A model generated the notes under the pieces. That model searched no databases. It saw only the letters and a program-made list of their open reading frames with translations, and had not been told where the DNA came from. From Halobacteriales archaeon QH_8_67_36 (GTDB lineage: Archaea; Halobacteriota; Halobacteria; Halobacteriales; Haloarculaceae), in assembly GCA_003021755.1 (NCBI GenBank), contig PXQZ01000002.1:1-7712 (forward strand): a stretch of 7,712 nt of DNA, in the 5' to 3' direction. The stretch's first letter is position 1, and each line of letters opens with the position of its first letter. Positions 1 through 5,491 of the stretch are shown here, piece after piece. The translations under genes and the position numbers were made by a program.

Positions 1-53
1 GCGATGTTCAGCAGGTTTCGGCCACGATTGCTGGCCATACCGGCGAGTTTCAT
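1..53 (-). CDS. purN: Phosphoribosylglycinamide formyltransferase (PurN-like), 5' end only
   Basis: The minus strand from 53 reads M-K-L-A-G-M-A-S-N-R-G-R-N-L-L-N-I and then leaves the window, so only 17 codons are visible. The short hydrophobic strand followed by A-S-N-R-G-R-N-L matches the beginning of the formyltransferase fold, where PurN proteins have a strand and then S-G-x-G-S-N-L, which helps bind the phosphate of glycinamide ribonucleotide. From memory, haloarchaeal PurN proteins use the S-N-R-G-R-N-L form, in some cases fused to a PurH-type domain; fusion cannot be judged here. PurN transfers a formyl group from 10-formyl-tetrahydrofolate in step 3 of purine synthesis. The presence of purB 1.5 kb away supports the call. 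There is no Shine-Dalgarno sequence, and a weak TATA-like box lies at about 79-87. The main uncertainty is the very short visible part. Confidence 0.7.
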   Translation of the reverse strand, partial: MKLAGMASNRGRNLLNI

Positions 54-78
54 ACCTATTTCGGGGTGGTCGGCGCGC

Positions 79-87
79 AAAGTAGTT
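79..87 (-). promoter_or_regulatory. Weak TATA-like box for the purN-like gene
   Basis: On the minus strand this reads AACTACTTT, centred about 30 bases upstream of the ATG at 53. That is near the distance expected for a leaderless archaeal transcript. A palindromic ATTTAAAT at 114-121 is a better TATA match but would give a leader of about 35 bases. Either could serve; the sequence alone does not decide. Confidence 0.3.
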
Positions 88-168
88 GCGAAACTCGCAC
101 CAGCAATGGTTCGATTTAAATGTACCGCTGACCTGAACGGGCTGAACAGCCGGAACGCCCCGGTCATT

Positions 169-237
169 ATCGGACGCGAAGCGTCCGATTGCCCGGGAGA
201 GCGAAGCCCTCCCGAGCAGTCGGCACGTAGCGCCGAC
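169..237. repeat. Three tandem triloop hairpins, about 25-base period
   Basis: Three stems follow one another with 4-base spacers. Hairpin 1 (169-189) has 9 perfect base pairs around a GAA loop. Hairpin 2 (194-214) has 8 pairs and one A.C mismatch around a GAA loop. Hairpin 3 (219-237) has 7 pairs and one A.C mismatch around a GTA loop. Loop centres at 179, 204 and 228 give a near-regular period, while the stem sequences differ, so it is the structure rather than the sequence that repeats. The same GAA-loop stem occurs inside the dapE insertions. A T-rich tract (246-252) follows. It may be an intergenic palindromic element or part of a transcript; neither role is proven. Confidence 0.75.
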
Positions 238-245
238 AGCGCCCC

Positions 246-252
246 TTTTATA
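246..252 (+). promoter_or_regulatory. TATA-like box TTTTATA without an obvious target gene
   Basis: TTTTATA is among the best TATA matches on the plus strand of the left third of the window. It would place a transcript start near 275, giving a leader of about 165 bases before the ATG at 442, which is long for a haloarchaeon. The transcript could instead be a small non-coding RNA. No A-rich BRE is evident just upstream, where the sequence is C-rich. Confidence 0.3.
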
Positions 253-441
253 GTGATTATCGTAGATTATTTGAGGCTAGCGCCGGCTGGGTCGGCACAC
301 ACCGGTACATCGCTACACGAATTACTATCAGTCCACCCACATCGGTTGGTTAGCGGACCACGAGTGACCAATCCAACAGTAGCGTCGACTACAACTACCT
401 TACTCCGGAGTCACTTAGTGGCGCGGCGACGAGTCGCCGGT

Positions 442-990
442 ATGTCGAAGTTACGTTGCCAGTGGGCCGGACTGGTCGCCGCCGTCGGCGGGGTCGCGTG
501 GCTCGCGTGGGTCGTAGCGGCCGGGCTGACGAGCCGTCAGAGCACGCCCGTGCTGCTCGGAGTCGCGCTGTCGACGCTGGGGGTCGTCGTCGGGCACTAC
601 GCCGTCGAGAGCTTCTACGGGGCGCGGATGCAACGGCCCGGAACCGCGGGCGCCTGGCTCGGGGCGCTCGGCGGCGCGGTCTTCGCGGCCGGGCAGGTCC
701 TCAGCGTGACGACCGGCGGTGGCGACGCTATCGTCGGCATCGGCGTGCTTGCGCTCGTCGGCGGCTCACTGCTGGTCAGCGTCGGGCTGGTCCGGACCCG
801 CATCCAGCCGCCGTGGCTGGGGGCTCTGCTGCTCGTCGGAACCCTCGCGTTCCTCGGATTCAACGAGATATCGCCGTGGACCGCCGTCGTATATGGCCTG
901 GCCTGGGTCGCGCTCGGACAGGACCTCTACCGCTATGACCCGCCGGACGGCCGGTTCGGCGAGGCGAGCGGCGACCACGGCTGGCTGTAG
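442..990 (+). CDS. Six-helix membrane protein of unknown function
   Basis: This is a 182-residue protein I do not recognise. Hydrophobic segments at about residues 8-29, 36-56, 70-89, 95-116, 124-140 and 145-160 indicate six membrane helices rich in Gly, Ala, Val and Leu. Short positive stretches (R-x-R near 118-120) and a hydrophilic, acidic tail from about 161 follow, with no signal peptide and no recognisable catalytic motif. The ATG at 442 was chosen because the membrane segments begin directly after it and a weak TATA-like ACTTAG (413-418) lies about 26 bases upstream. In-frame GTG codons at 418 and 364 are possible longer starts, but would add a basic, unlikely leader. It ends 122 bases before the DsrE-family gene, which appears to have its own promoter, so co-transcription is not implied. 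A conserved haloarchaeal hypothetical family is the likely home. Confidence 0.75.
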   Translation: MSKLRCQWAGLVAAVGGVAWLAWVVAAGLTSRQSTPVLLGVALSTLGVVVGHYAVESFYGARMQRPGTAGAWLGALGGAVFAAGQVLSVTTGGGDAIVGIGVLALVGGSLLVSVGLVRTRIQPPWLGALLLVGTLAFLGFNEISPWTAVVYGLAWVALGQDLYRYDPPDGRFGEASGDHGWL

Positions 991-1082
991 CGAGGGGGCG
1001 ACTGTCGGGGGGCTCTCGGTCACGCACGACGGCGAAGCCGCGAGGCGACGGGACCCGCAAGCAGCGCACAGTCGGGCAGGGA

Positions 1083-1090
1083 TGTTTTGT
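1083..1090 (+). promoter_or_regulatory. Weak TATA-like box upstream of the DsrE-family gene
   Basis: TGTTTTGT is centred about 26 bases before the ATG at 1113, the spacing of a leaderless transcript. A GGGAG at 1097-1101 is about 11 bases from the start codon and is probably too far to be the deciding ribosome-binding site. Confidence 0.35.
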
Positions 1091-1112
1091 CGCTCCGGGA
1101 GAAACAGGGGGC

Positions 1113-1472
1113 ATGAGCAATCACCGTTCGATTCTGGTCCACGTCTCCACCGACGACGTCGGCGACTGGCAGATGGCGCTGCGAAACCTCGCGAACCTCG
1201 TCAACGACGACTCCGTCGAGACGCCACCCGAGTTGATGGAGGTCGTCGTCAACGGCTCCGGGGTCCGCTTCCTGCTCGAAAGCAGCCCGGAGGCCGCGAA
1301 GGTGACGCGGATGGCGGAGGCGGGCGTCGACATCGCCGCCTGTACGAACTCGCTCGACCGCTTCGGTCACGCCGCCCAGGAACTCGCGACGGGCGTGACG
1401 ACGGTCCGCTCCGGCGTCGCCGAGGTCGTGCGCGTCCAGCAGCGAGGCGACATTTACCTGAAACTGCCCTGA
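1113..1472 (+). CDS. DsrE-family protein
   Basis: The 119-residue product has the DsrE/DsrF-like alpha/beta fold pattern. It has an N-terminal strand (residues 5-12), a helix at about 18-31 (the D-W-x-M-A-L-R-N-L-A-N stretch), a central strand E-V-V-V-N-G-S-G (43-50) leading into a turn, a helix at 58-70, and the strand G-V-D-I-A-A-C-T-N-S (71-80) with the family's conserved cysteine at Cys77. The C-terminal V-V-R-V-Q-Q-R-G-D-I-Y-L-K-L (105-118) is typical of the single-domain cytosolic members that end in Y-x-K-x. DsrE relatives include sulfur-relay carriers and small oligomeric proteins of unknown role. One cysteine is compatible with persulfide carriage, but nothing nearby belongs to sulfur metabolism, so that role is only possible. 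The length fits the family and the gene looks intact. It is probably transcribed alone, or reads through to purB 125 bases downstream. Confidence 0.85.
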   Translation: MSNHRSILVHVSTDDVGDWQMALRNLANLVNDDSVETPPELMEVVVNGSGVRFLLESSPEAAKVTRMAEAGVDIAACTNSLDRFGHAAQELATGVTTVRSGVAEVVRVQQRGDIYLKLP

Positions 1473-1477
1473 TGCGG

Positions 1478-1556
1478 ACACTGCCGGCTGTACGTTTCGA
1501 AAACAGCCGCTACGCAGGTGGCAGCCGATGCGTTTCGGCCGTCCGGCCGGCAGTGT
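1478..1556. repeat. 11-base inverted repeat spanning the gap before purB
   Basis: The arms at 1478-1488 and 1546-1556 are perfect complements (11 pairs), separated by 57 bases. Inside, 1486-1491 can alternatively pair with 1503-1508, sharing three bases with the outer stem, so two folds are mutually exclusive. It begins 5 bases after the DsrE-gene stop and ends before the purB promoter. It may be a 3'-end structure or terminator, or simply chance in GC-rich DNA. Confidence 0.5.
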
Positions 1557-1568
1557 GAGTCGACACGC

Positions 1569-1573
1569 TTTTT
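1569..1573 (+). promoter_or_regulatory. Likely purB promoter, TATA-like T-tract
   Basis: A run of five T in otherwise GC-rich sequence is centred 27 bases before the purB ATG at 1598. This is the position of the TATA element in a leaderless haloarchaeal gene. There is no Shine-Dalgarno sequence before the ATG, which fits. Confidence 0.5.
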
Positions 1574-1597
1574 CCGGTCTTCGGTAGAGTCTCCGGT

Positions 1598-2989
1598 ATG
1601 ACCGACAGAGGGCCACTCGCCGCCGTCTCGCCGCTGGACGGCCGCTACGCCCGCTACACGGACCCGCTCGTCCCGTACGCCAGCGAGCGGGCGCTGATGC
1701 GCGCCCGCGTCGAAGTCGAGGTGGCGTATCTCATCGCGCTCGCGGACCTCGATGCAACGCCGCTGACCGTCGACGCCGACCAGCGGGCTGTGCTTCGGTA
1801 CCTACACGAGGCGTTCGACGACGAGGACGCGAGCGTCGTCAAGCGGCTAGAGACCGACGGCTACGGCGAGTACTCGGCCACGAACCACGACGTGAAAGCC
1901 ATCGAGTACTTCATCCGACTGGGGATGCCGGAGGGCCTCGACGCCGACCACTGGATCCACTTCGGGCTCACCAGCGAGGACGTGAACAACCTCGCCTACC
2001 GCCTGCTGGTCAAGCCTGCCGCCGAGGACGTGCTGGTGCCGGAACTGCGCGAGATTCGGGACACGCTCGTCGGGATGGCCCACGACCACGCCGACCTGCC
2101 GATGCTCGCCCGGACCCACGGCCAGCCCGCCACCCCCACGACGTTCGGCAAGGAGCTGGCCGTCTACGCCTCCCGACTCGGGCAGGCCATCGCCCGTATC
2201 GAGCGCGCCGCGGACGATCTCTCGGGCAAACTCGCCGGCGCGTCGGGCACCTACGCGGCCCACCACGTCGCCTACCCCGACGTGGACTGGCCGGCCTTCG
2301 CTCGCGAGTTCGTCGGTTCGCTGGGGCTGGACCACGAACCGCTGACCACGCAGGTCAACCCCTGTGACGACCTCGCGACGCTGTTCGACGCCGTCCGCGG
2401 CGCGAACAACGTCCTGCTGGATATGGACCGCGATATGTGGCTCTACGTCTCGGACCGCTATCTGGGCCAGCGGACCGTCGAGGGCGAGACGGGCTCCTCG
2501 ACGATGCCCCACAAGGTCAACCCCATCGACTTCGAGAACAGCGAGGGGAACCTCTCGAAGGCCAACTCCGACCTCGTCTTCCTCGGCGACTACGTCACGA
2601 ACTCCCGACTCCAGCGGGACCTCTCGGACTCGACGGTCAAGCGAAACGTCGGCTCGGCCTTCGCCTACTCGCTCATCGCCTACAGCAAGTGTCAGAACGG
2701 GCTGGCGAAGGTCGTGCCCAACGAGCAGGTCATGCGCGCGGAACTGGACGAGACACCCGAGCTGATCGGCGAGGCCGTCCAGACCGTCCTCCGGCGGGAG
2801 GGCCACGACGACGCCTACGAGCAGGTCAAAGAGGCCACGCGGGGCAAGGACGTGACCGTCGAGGACTTCCGCGAGCTGTTCGCCGACCTCGACGTGAGCG
2901 AGGCCGTGCGGGCGGAACTGGCGGCGCTGACCCCGGCCGGCTACGCTGGCCTCGCGGCCGACTTGGCCGAGGGCGTCGATGGGGCGTAA
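1598..2989 (+). CDS. purB: Adenylosuccinate lyase
   Basis: A complete 463-residue PurB of the fumarase/aspartase superfamily. It cleaves fumarate from SAICAR (de novo purine route) and from adenylosuccinate (AMP synthesis) in the cytosol. The N-terminal A-V-S-P-L-D-G-R-Y (8-17) is the substrate-binding start of the long PurB type found in E. coli. T-S-E-D-V-N-N lies at 125-131 and R-T-H-G-Q at 172-176, where His174 corresponds to the catalytic acid. The superfamily signature G-S-S-T-M-P-H-K-V-N-P is at 299-309, with the catalytic serine (Ser300 or Ser301) in the mobile loop. The region at 337-351 (R-L-Q-R-D-L-S-D-S-T and following) also follows the E. coli protein closely. Length matches the family (about 456 in E. 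coli) and no motif is missing. The ATG at 1598 lies 27 bases after a T-tract, consistent with leaderless transcription. It stops 4 bases before the convergent HalOD1 gene. Confidence 0.97.
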   Translation: MTDRGPLAAVSPLDGRYARYTDPLVPYASERALMRARVEVEVAYLIALADLDATPLTVDADQRAVLRYLHEAFDDEDASVVKRLETDGYGEYSATNHDVKAIEYFIRLGMPEGLDADHWIHFGLTSEDVNNLAYRLLVKPAAEDVLVPELREIRDTLVGMAHDHADLPMLARTHGQPATPTTFGKELAVYASRLGQAIARIERAADDLSGKLAGASGTYAAHHVAYPDVDWPAFAREFVGSLGLDHEPLTTQVNPCDDLATLFDAVRGANNVLLDMDRDMWLYVSDRYLGQRTVEGETGSSTMPHKVNPIDFENSEGNLSKANSDLVFLGDYVTNSRLQRDLSDSTVKRNVGSAFAYSLIAYSKCQNGLAKVVPNEQVMRAELDETPELIGEAVQTVLRREGHDDAYEQVKEATRGKDVTVEDFRELFADLDVSEAVRAELAALTPAGYAGLAADLAEGVDGA

Positions 2990-2993
2990 CCGC

Positions 2994-3212
2994 CTACTCG
3001 GAGGGCGGGTCCAGCGAGACGTCGCCGGTGACTGTCACCTCGTCGCCGTAGTACTCGAAGGCGACTCGACCGGTCGTCTCCCGAAATAGCCTGTTCAGCG
3101 CGTCGGCGTCGACCGCGTCGGATAGCAGCCGGTCCAGCGCGCCGGCGTCGATACCCTCGACCCCTCCGACCGCAGAGCGGACCCGCGAGCACGGAGCAGC
3201 ACTATTCGTCAT
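2994..3212 (-). CDS. Stand-alone HalOD1 domain protein
   Basis: A 72-residue acidic protein consisting almost entirely of one HalOD1 domain (haloarchaeal output domain 1). The recognisable order is a helix with G-V-E-G-I-D-A-G-A-L-D-R-L-L (17-30), a V-D-A-D-A-L-N-R-L-F segment (34-43), then the paired strands G-R-V-A-F-E-Y-Y-G-D-E-V-T-V (48-61). These match the family's usual D-P-D-A-L-D-A-L-F and V-x-F-x-Y-x-G-x-x-V-T-V. In larger proteins HalOD1 follows receiver or sensory domains and is proposed to be an output module. Alone, as here, its role is unknown; there is no DNA-binding or catalytic motif. A TATA-like TTAGTAT (3234-3240) sits about 25 bases upstream of the start, supporting this ATG over a longer reading. 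It is transcribed towards purB and divergently from the MFS gene, with 113 bases between. Confidence 0.85.
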   Translation of the reverse strand: MTNSAAPCSRVRSAVGGVEGIDAGALDRLLSDAVDADALNRLFRETTGRVAFEYYGDEVTVTGDVSLDPPSE

Positions 3213-3233
3213 ACCATAACGTCGGCATGCACG

Positions 3234-3240
3234 ATACTAA
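3234..3240 (-). promoter_or_regulatory. TATA-like box of the HalOD1 gene
   Basis: On the minus strand this reads TTAGTAT, centred about 25 bases before the ATG at 3212, the leaderless spacing. No comparably good TATA box is found for the divergent MFS gene, where only a weak CGTTGAGG near 3293-3300 is at the right distance. Confidence 0.5.
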
Positions 3241-3325
3241 CCTCCAGTCCCGATGTGTGTCTGGGCTCCACACGGACGAAGGCGGAACGCAACGTTGAGG
3301 ACCGTCGAGTCCAAGCGATCAGTAG

Positions 3326-4636
3326 ATGGTTCTGAGCACTGATTCGCGGGTGCTGACCCTGGCGTTTGCCCGTATGGCCGACGCGCTGGGCAACTCGTTT
3401 CTCATCATCGTCCTGCCGCTGTACATCGCCAGCGGGCAGGTAACCCTCTCGGGCATCGCCGGCACGGAACTCGCGGGCTTTGTCCTGCGCGAGGAGACGC
3501 TCATCGGGCTGGTCCTGTCGCTGTTCGGCCTGCTGAACTCCTTCGGCCAGCCGTTCACGGGCCGCCTCTCCGACCGGAGCGGCCGCCGGCGCGTGTTCGT
3601 CCTCACGGGGCTGGTCCTCTTTGGCATCGGCAGCGCCGCCTACCCGTTCCTCACCTCCTACTGGTCGGTGCTGGCCGCCAGGGCGTTCCAGGGCATCGGG
3701 GCCGCGTTCACGATCCCCGCCACCATCGCGCTGGTCAACGACTACGCCGAGAGCGACAGCGAGCGGGGCGGGAACTTCGGCGTGTTCAACACCTTCCGAC
3801 TCGTCGGCTTCGGCTTTGGCCCCATCGTCGCCGGGATACTCATCACCGGCGGGCTGGGCGCCGAGGGGGTCGTCACCTACACCCTCGGCGCGGCCTCCCT
3901 CTCGGGGTTCAACGCCGCCTTCGCCGTCGCCGTCCTCGGGGCCATTGTCAGTTTCATCCTCGTCGCCGTCTTCATCAAGGACCCGCCGGCCGCGGCCGAC
4001 GCGGCAAGCAAGGACGTCTCGCTCGCCGTGCTGGACCCGGAAGGTGACGGGCTGGACCCTGTCTTCGTGCTGGGCGTTGGCACCTTCCTCATGGCGACGA
4101 CCATCGCGCTGTTTGCGACCCTCGAAGGGCCGATCCGGACGCGCCTCGGCGAGTCGACGTTCATGTTCAGCGTCCAGTTCGCCGCCGTCGTCATCGCGAA
4201 CGTCATGTTCCAGGTCCCGATCGGCCGGGCGAGCGACCGCATCGGTCGACGCCCCTTCGTCGTCGCCGGCTTCGCCGTCCTCGTCCCGTCGGTGTACGCC
4301 CAGGGAATCGTCATGAACCCCTGGCTCATGCTGGGCGCCCGGTTCGTCCAGGGCATCGCCGTCGCGCTCGTGTTCGCCCCGTCGCTGGCGCTGGCCGGCG
4401 ACCTCGCGAGCGACCGCGGTTCGGGCACCACGTTGTCGGTGCTCACGATGGCTTTCGGCCTCGGCGTCGCCGCCGGGCCGCTGGCGTCGGGCGTCCTCTA
4501 CAACCTCGGGGGGTTCTCGACGCCCTTCACCGTCGGCGCGGTCCTCGCCGTCGCCGCGCTCGGGCTGACCTACTGGCAGGTCGAGGAGACGCTCTCGGTG
4601 AACAACGAGTCGGTGGCGGCCACGCCACAGGACTGA
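3326..4636 (+). CDS. Major facilitator superfamily transporter
   Basis: A 436-residue, 12-helix secondary transporter of the cytoplasmic membrane. Both halves carry the MFS loop 2-3 motif G-R-x-S-D-R-x-G-R-R, at 79-88 and 300-309, confirming the internal duplication. A matching R-x-x-Q-G-I segment occurs in each half (119-124 and 339-344), as in the drug and sugar exporter branches. The central cytoplasmic linker (about 218-243) is hydrophilic and acidic, and the C-terminal tail after 417 is polar. N-terminal helix 1 includes R-M-A-D-A-L-G-N (16-23). The overall look is of a drug/H+ antiporter or efflux type, but the sequence does not reveal a substrate. Length is normal and no break is seen. 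It is divergent from the HalOD1 gene, and its stop codon is inside a long inverted repeat. Its own promoter is not obvious. Confidence 0.9.
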   Translation: MVLSTDSRVLTLAFARMADALGNSFLIIVLPLYIASGQVTLSGIAGTELAGFVLREETLIGLVLSLFGLLNSFGQPFTGRLSDRSGRRRVFVLTGLVLFGIGSAAYPFLTSYWSVLAARAFQGIGAAFTIPATIALVNDYAESDSERGGNFGVFNTFRLVGFGFGPIVAGILITGGLGAEGVVTYTLGAASLSGFNAAFAVAVLGAIVSFILVAVFIKDPPAAADAASKDVSLAVLDPEGDGLDPVFVLGVGTFLMATTIALFATLEGPIRTRLGESTFMFSVQFAAVVIANVMFQVPIGRASDRIGRRPFVVAGFAVLVPSVYAQGIVMNPWLMLGARFVQGIAVALVFAPSLALAGDLASDRGSGTTLSVLTMAFGLGVAAGPLASGVLYNLGGFSTPFTVGAVLAVAALGLTYWQVEETLSVNNESVAATPQD

Positions 4637-4720
4637 TACGGCTTATTGTGGCGATTTGCCGGTATGTGCCGACCCCGGAGTCGGCACAATCCGGAAACAA
4701 TCTACAATAACCCGTATGAG
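4633..4720. repeat. 88-base imperfect inverted repeat at the end of the MFS gene
   Basis: Arms 4633-4672 and 4681-4720 (40 bases each) flank an 8-base centre. Paired blocks from outside in are 4633-4634 with 4719-4720; 4636-4641 with 4712-4717; TTATTGT (4643-4649) with ACAATAA (4704-4710); 4653-4656 with 4699-4702; CCGG (4659-4662) with 4691-4694; and TGTGCCGA (4665-4672) with TCGGCACA (4681-4688). I count 31 pairs. Mismatched sites are small and evenly spread. The MFS stop codon (4634-4636) lies in the left arm. It could be a transcript 3' end, a regulator binding site, or a miniature inverted-repeat element; no target-site duplication or transposase is seen. Confidence 0.8.
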
Positions 4721-4758
4721 CGAACACGTCGCGTTCGCGAAGGTTGTGAGGCGACGAT

Positions 4759-4788
4759 CGGGCGCCCCACGGGACCGAGGGGCGCCCG
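4759..4788. repeat. GC-rich hairpin upstream of the phosphoribosyltransferase gene
   Basis: Perfect 10-base arms (4759-4768 and 4779-4788) surround a 10-base loop. It ends 39 bases before the ATG at 4828 and just upstream of the TATA-like ATTAA, so under leaderless transcription it would not be in the mRNA of that gene. It could be an operator or a terminator for transcripts coming from the left. Confidence 0.6.
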
Positions 4789-4797
4789 GCCGCGGGG

Positions 4798-4802
4798 ATT
4801 AA
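4798..4802 (+). promoter_or_regulatory. TATA-like box of the phosphoribosyltransferase gene
   Basis: ATTAA within a GC-rich stretch is centred 28 bases before the ATG at 4828, as expected for a leaderless gene; no Shine-Dalgarno sequence precedes that ATG. Confidence 0.45.
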
Positions 4803-4827
4803 GTCCGACACTGTCCTACGATCTGAT

Positions 4828-5448
4828 ATGTTCACGGACCGCACGGACGCCGGTGAAGGGCTCGCCGGCGAGCTCCGTCGGCTGGACATCGAGGCCGACA
4901 TCGTGCTGGGGATTCCCCGCGGCGGGCTCCCGGTCGCACGACCGGTCGCTGACGCGCTCGACGTGCCACTCGACGTCGTGGTCGCGAGCAAGGTCGGCGC
5001 GCCGAGCAACCCCGAACTCGCGGTCGCCGCCGTCGCCGACGACGGGACGGCGTGGCACAACGAATCGCTCATCGGCTCGCTCGACCTGGCAACGGGGTAT
5101 CTGGAGGACGAAACCGCACACGAACAGCGGGCGGCCCGACAGAAGCGCGAGCGCTATCGCGAGGGGCGGCCGCCGCTGGACCTCGCGGGCAAACAGGTTT
5201 ACATCGTCGACGACGGGTTCGCCACCGGGGCGACGATGTTCGCCTGCGTCGAGCGGGTCCGGGCGGACGGCGCCGCGAGCGTCGTCGCCGCGGTGCCGGT
5301 CGGGTCACCCCGGACCGCCGACGAACTGGAGCGGCAGGTCGACCACCTCGTCGTGCTGGAGCGACCCCGGAGCTTCAGGGCCGTCGGGCAGTTCTTCCGG
5401 GATTTCTCGCAGGTGACCGACGAGGAAGCGATGGCGCTGCTGGACTGA
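4828..5448 (+). CDS. Predicted phosphoribosyltransferase, COG1926 type
   Basis: A 206-residue type I phosphoribosyltransferase-fold protein. The PRPP-binding signature V-Y-I-V-D-D-G-F-A-T-G-A-T (124-136) is intact, with the two aspartates and the T-G-A-T loop. Upstream, I-V-L-G-I-P-R-G-G-L-P-V-A (25-37) is the pyrophosphate-loop region. V-V-A-S-K-V-G-A-P-S-N-P-E-L-A-V-A-A-V (51-69) is the characteristic stretch of the COG1926 branch, whose members are annotated only as predicted phosphoribosyltransferases. A basic/acidic helix (95-113) is the usual flexible insertion. The C-terminal F-F-R-D-F-S-Q-V (189-196) is also typical. The family's substrate base is not established, so I assign no symbol. 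The protein is cytosolic and full length. It is monocistronic as far as can be seen. It stops 43 bases before the end of the convergent dapE gene, with a short T-run at 5490-5493 beyond its stop. Confidence 0.9.
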   Translation: MFTDRTDAGEGLAGELRRLDIEADIVLGIPRGGLPVARPVADALDVPLDVVVASKVGAPSNPELAVAAVADDGTAWHNESLIGSLDLATGYLEDETAHEQRAARQKRERYREGRPPLDLAGKQVYIVDDGFATGATMFACVERVRADGAASVVAAVPVGSPRTADELERQVDHLVVLERPRSFRAVGQFFRDFSQVTDEEAMALLD

Positions 5449-5491
5449 GCGAGGATGCCCGGGCGAACCGACCCACAGAGCGATGACACTT

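Larger units (their letters stand above)
54..441. other. 388-base gene-free region with tandem hairpins
   Basis: No convincing gene lies here. The plus-strand frame is open throughout, but its translation lacks the acidic bias of the neighbours and resembles no family I know. The stretch is visibly richer in A and T than the genes, especially at 240-440. It contains ATTTAAAT at 114-121, a three-hairpin array at 169-237, TTTTATA at 246-252, a 10-base palindrome at 402-411 and a small stem at 424-439 just before the ATG at 442. No tRNA or rRNA signature was found. Confidence 0.6.

Noticed and set aside
108..116. GGTTCGATT resembling a tRNA T-loop
   Set aside because: The flanking bases do not form a T stem and no D arm, anticodon arm or acceptor stem can be found around it.
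169..237. CRISPR array
   Set aside because: Units are about 25 bases, the stems differ in sequence, and there are no constant repeats separated by 30-40-base spacers or nearby cas genes.
4..441. Open frame upstream of the membrane protein start at 442, giving a 328-residue ORF from position 4
   Set aside because: The first 146 residues lack haloarchaeal acidic composition, have no recognisable domain, overlap the purN-like start on the other strand and run through the hairpin array. The true start is better placed at 442.
719..1558. 279-residue plus-strand ORF across the membrane and DsrE genes
   Set aside because: Arginine- and serine-rich translation typical of a wrong frame in GC-rich DNA; overlaps two better-supported genes.
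1847..2806. 319-residue minus-strand ORF opposite purB
   Set aside because: Lies wholly within purB, which has complete catalytic motifs; long antisense frames are expected at this GC content.
4716..4802. 28-codon ORF starting M-S-E-H-V-A-F-A-K between the MFS and phosphoribosyltransferase genes
   Set aside because: Starts in one inverted repeat and runs through another hairpin, ends in the TATA-like box of the next gene, and its second half is only Gly/Arg/Pro-rich. A leader peptide is possible but not supported.
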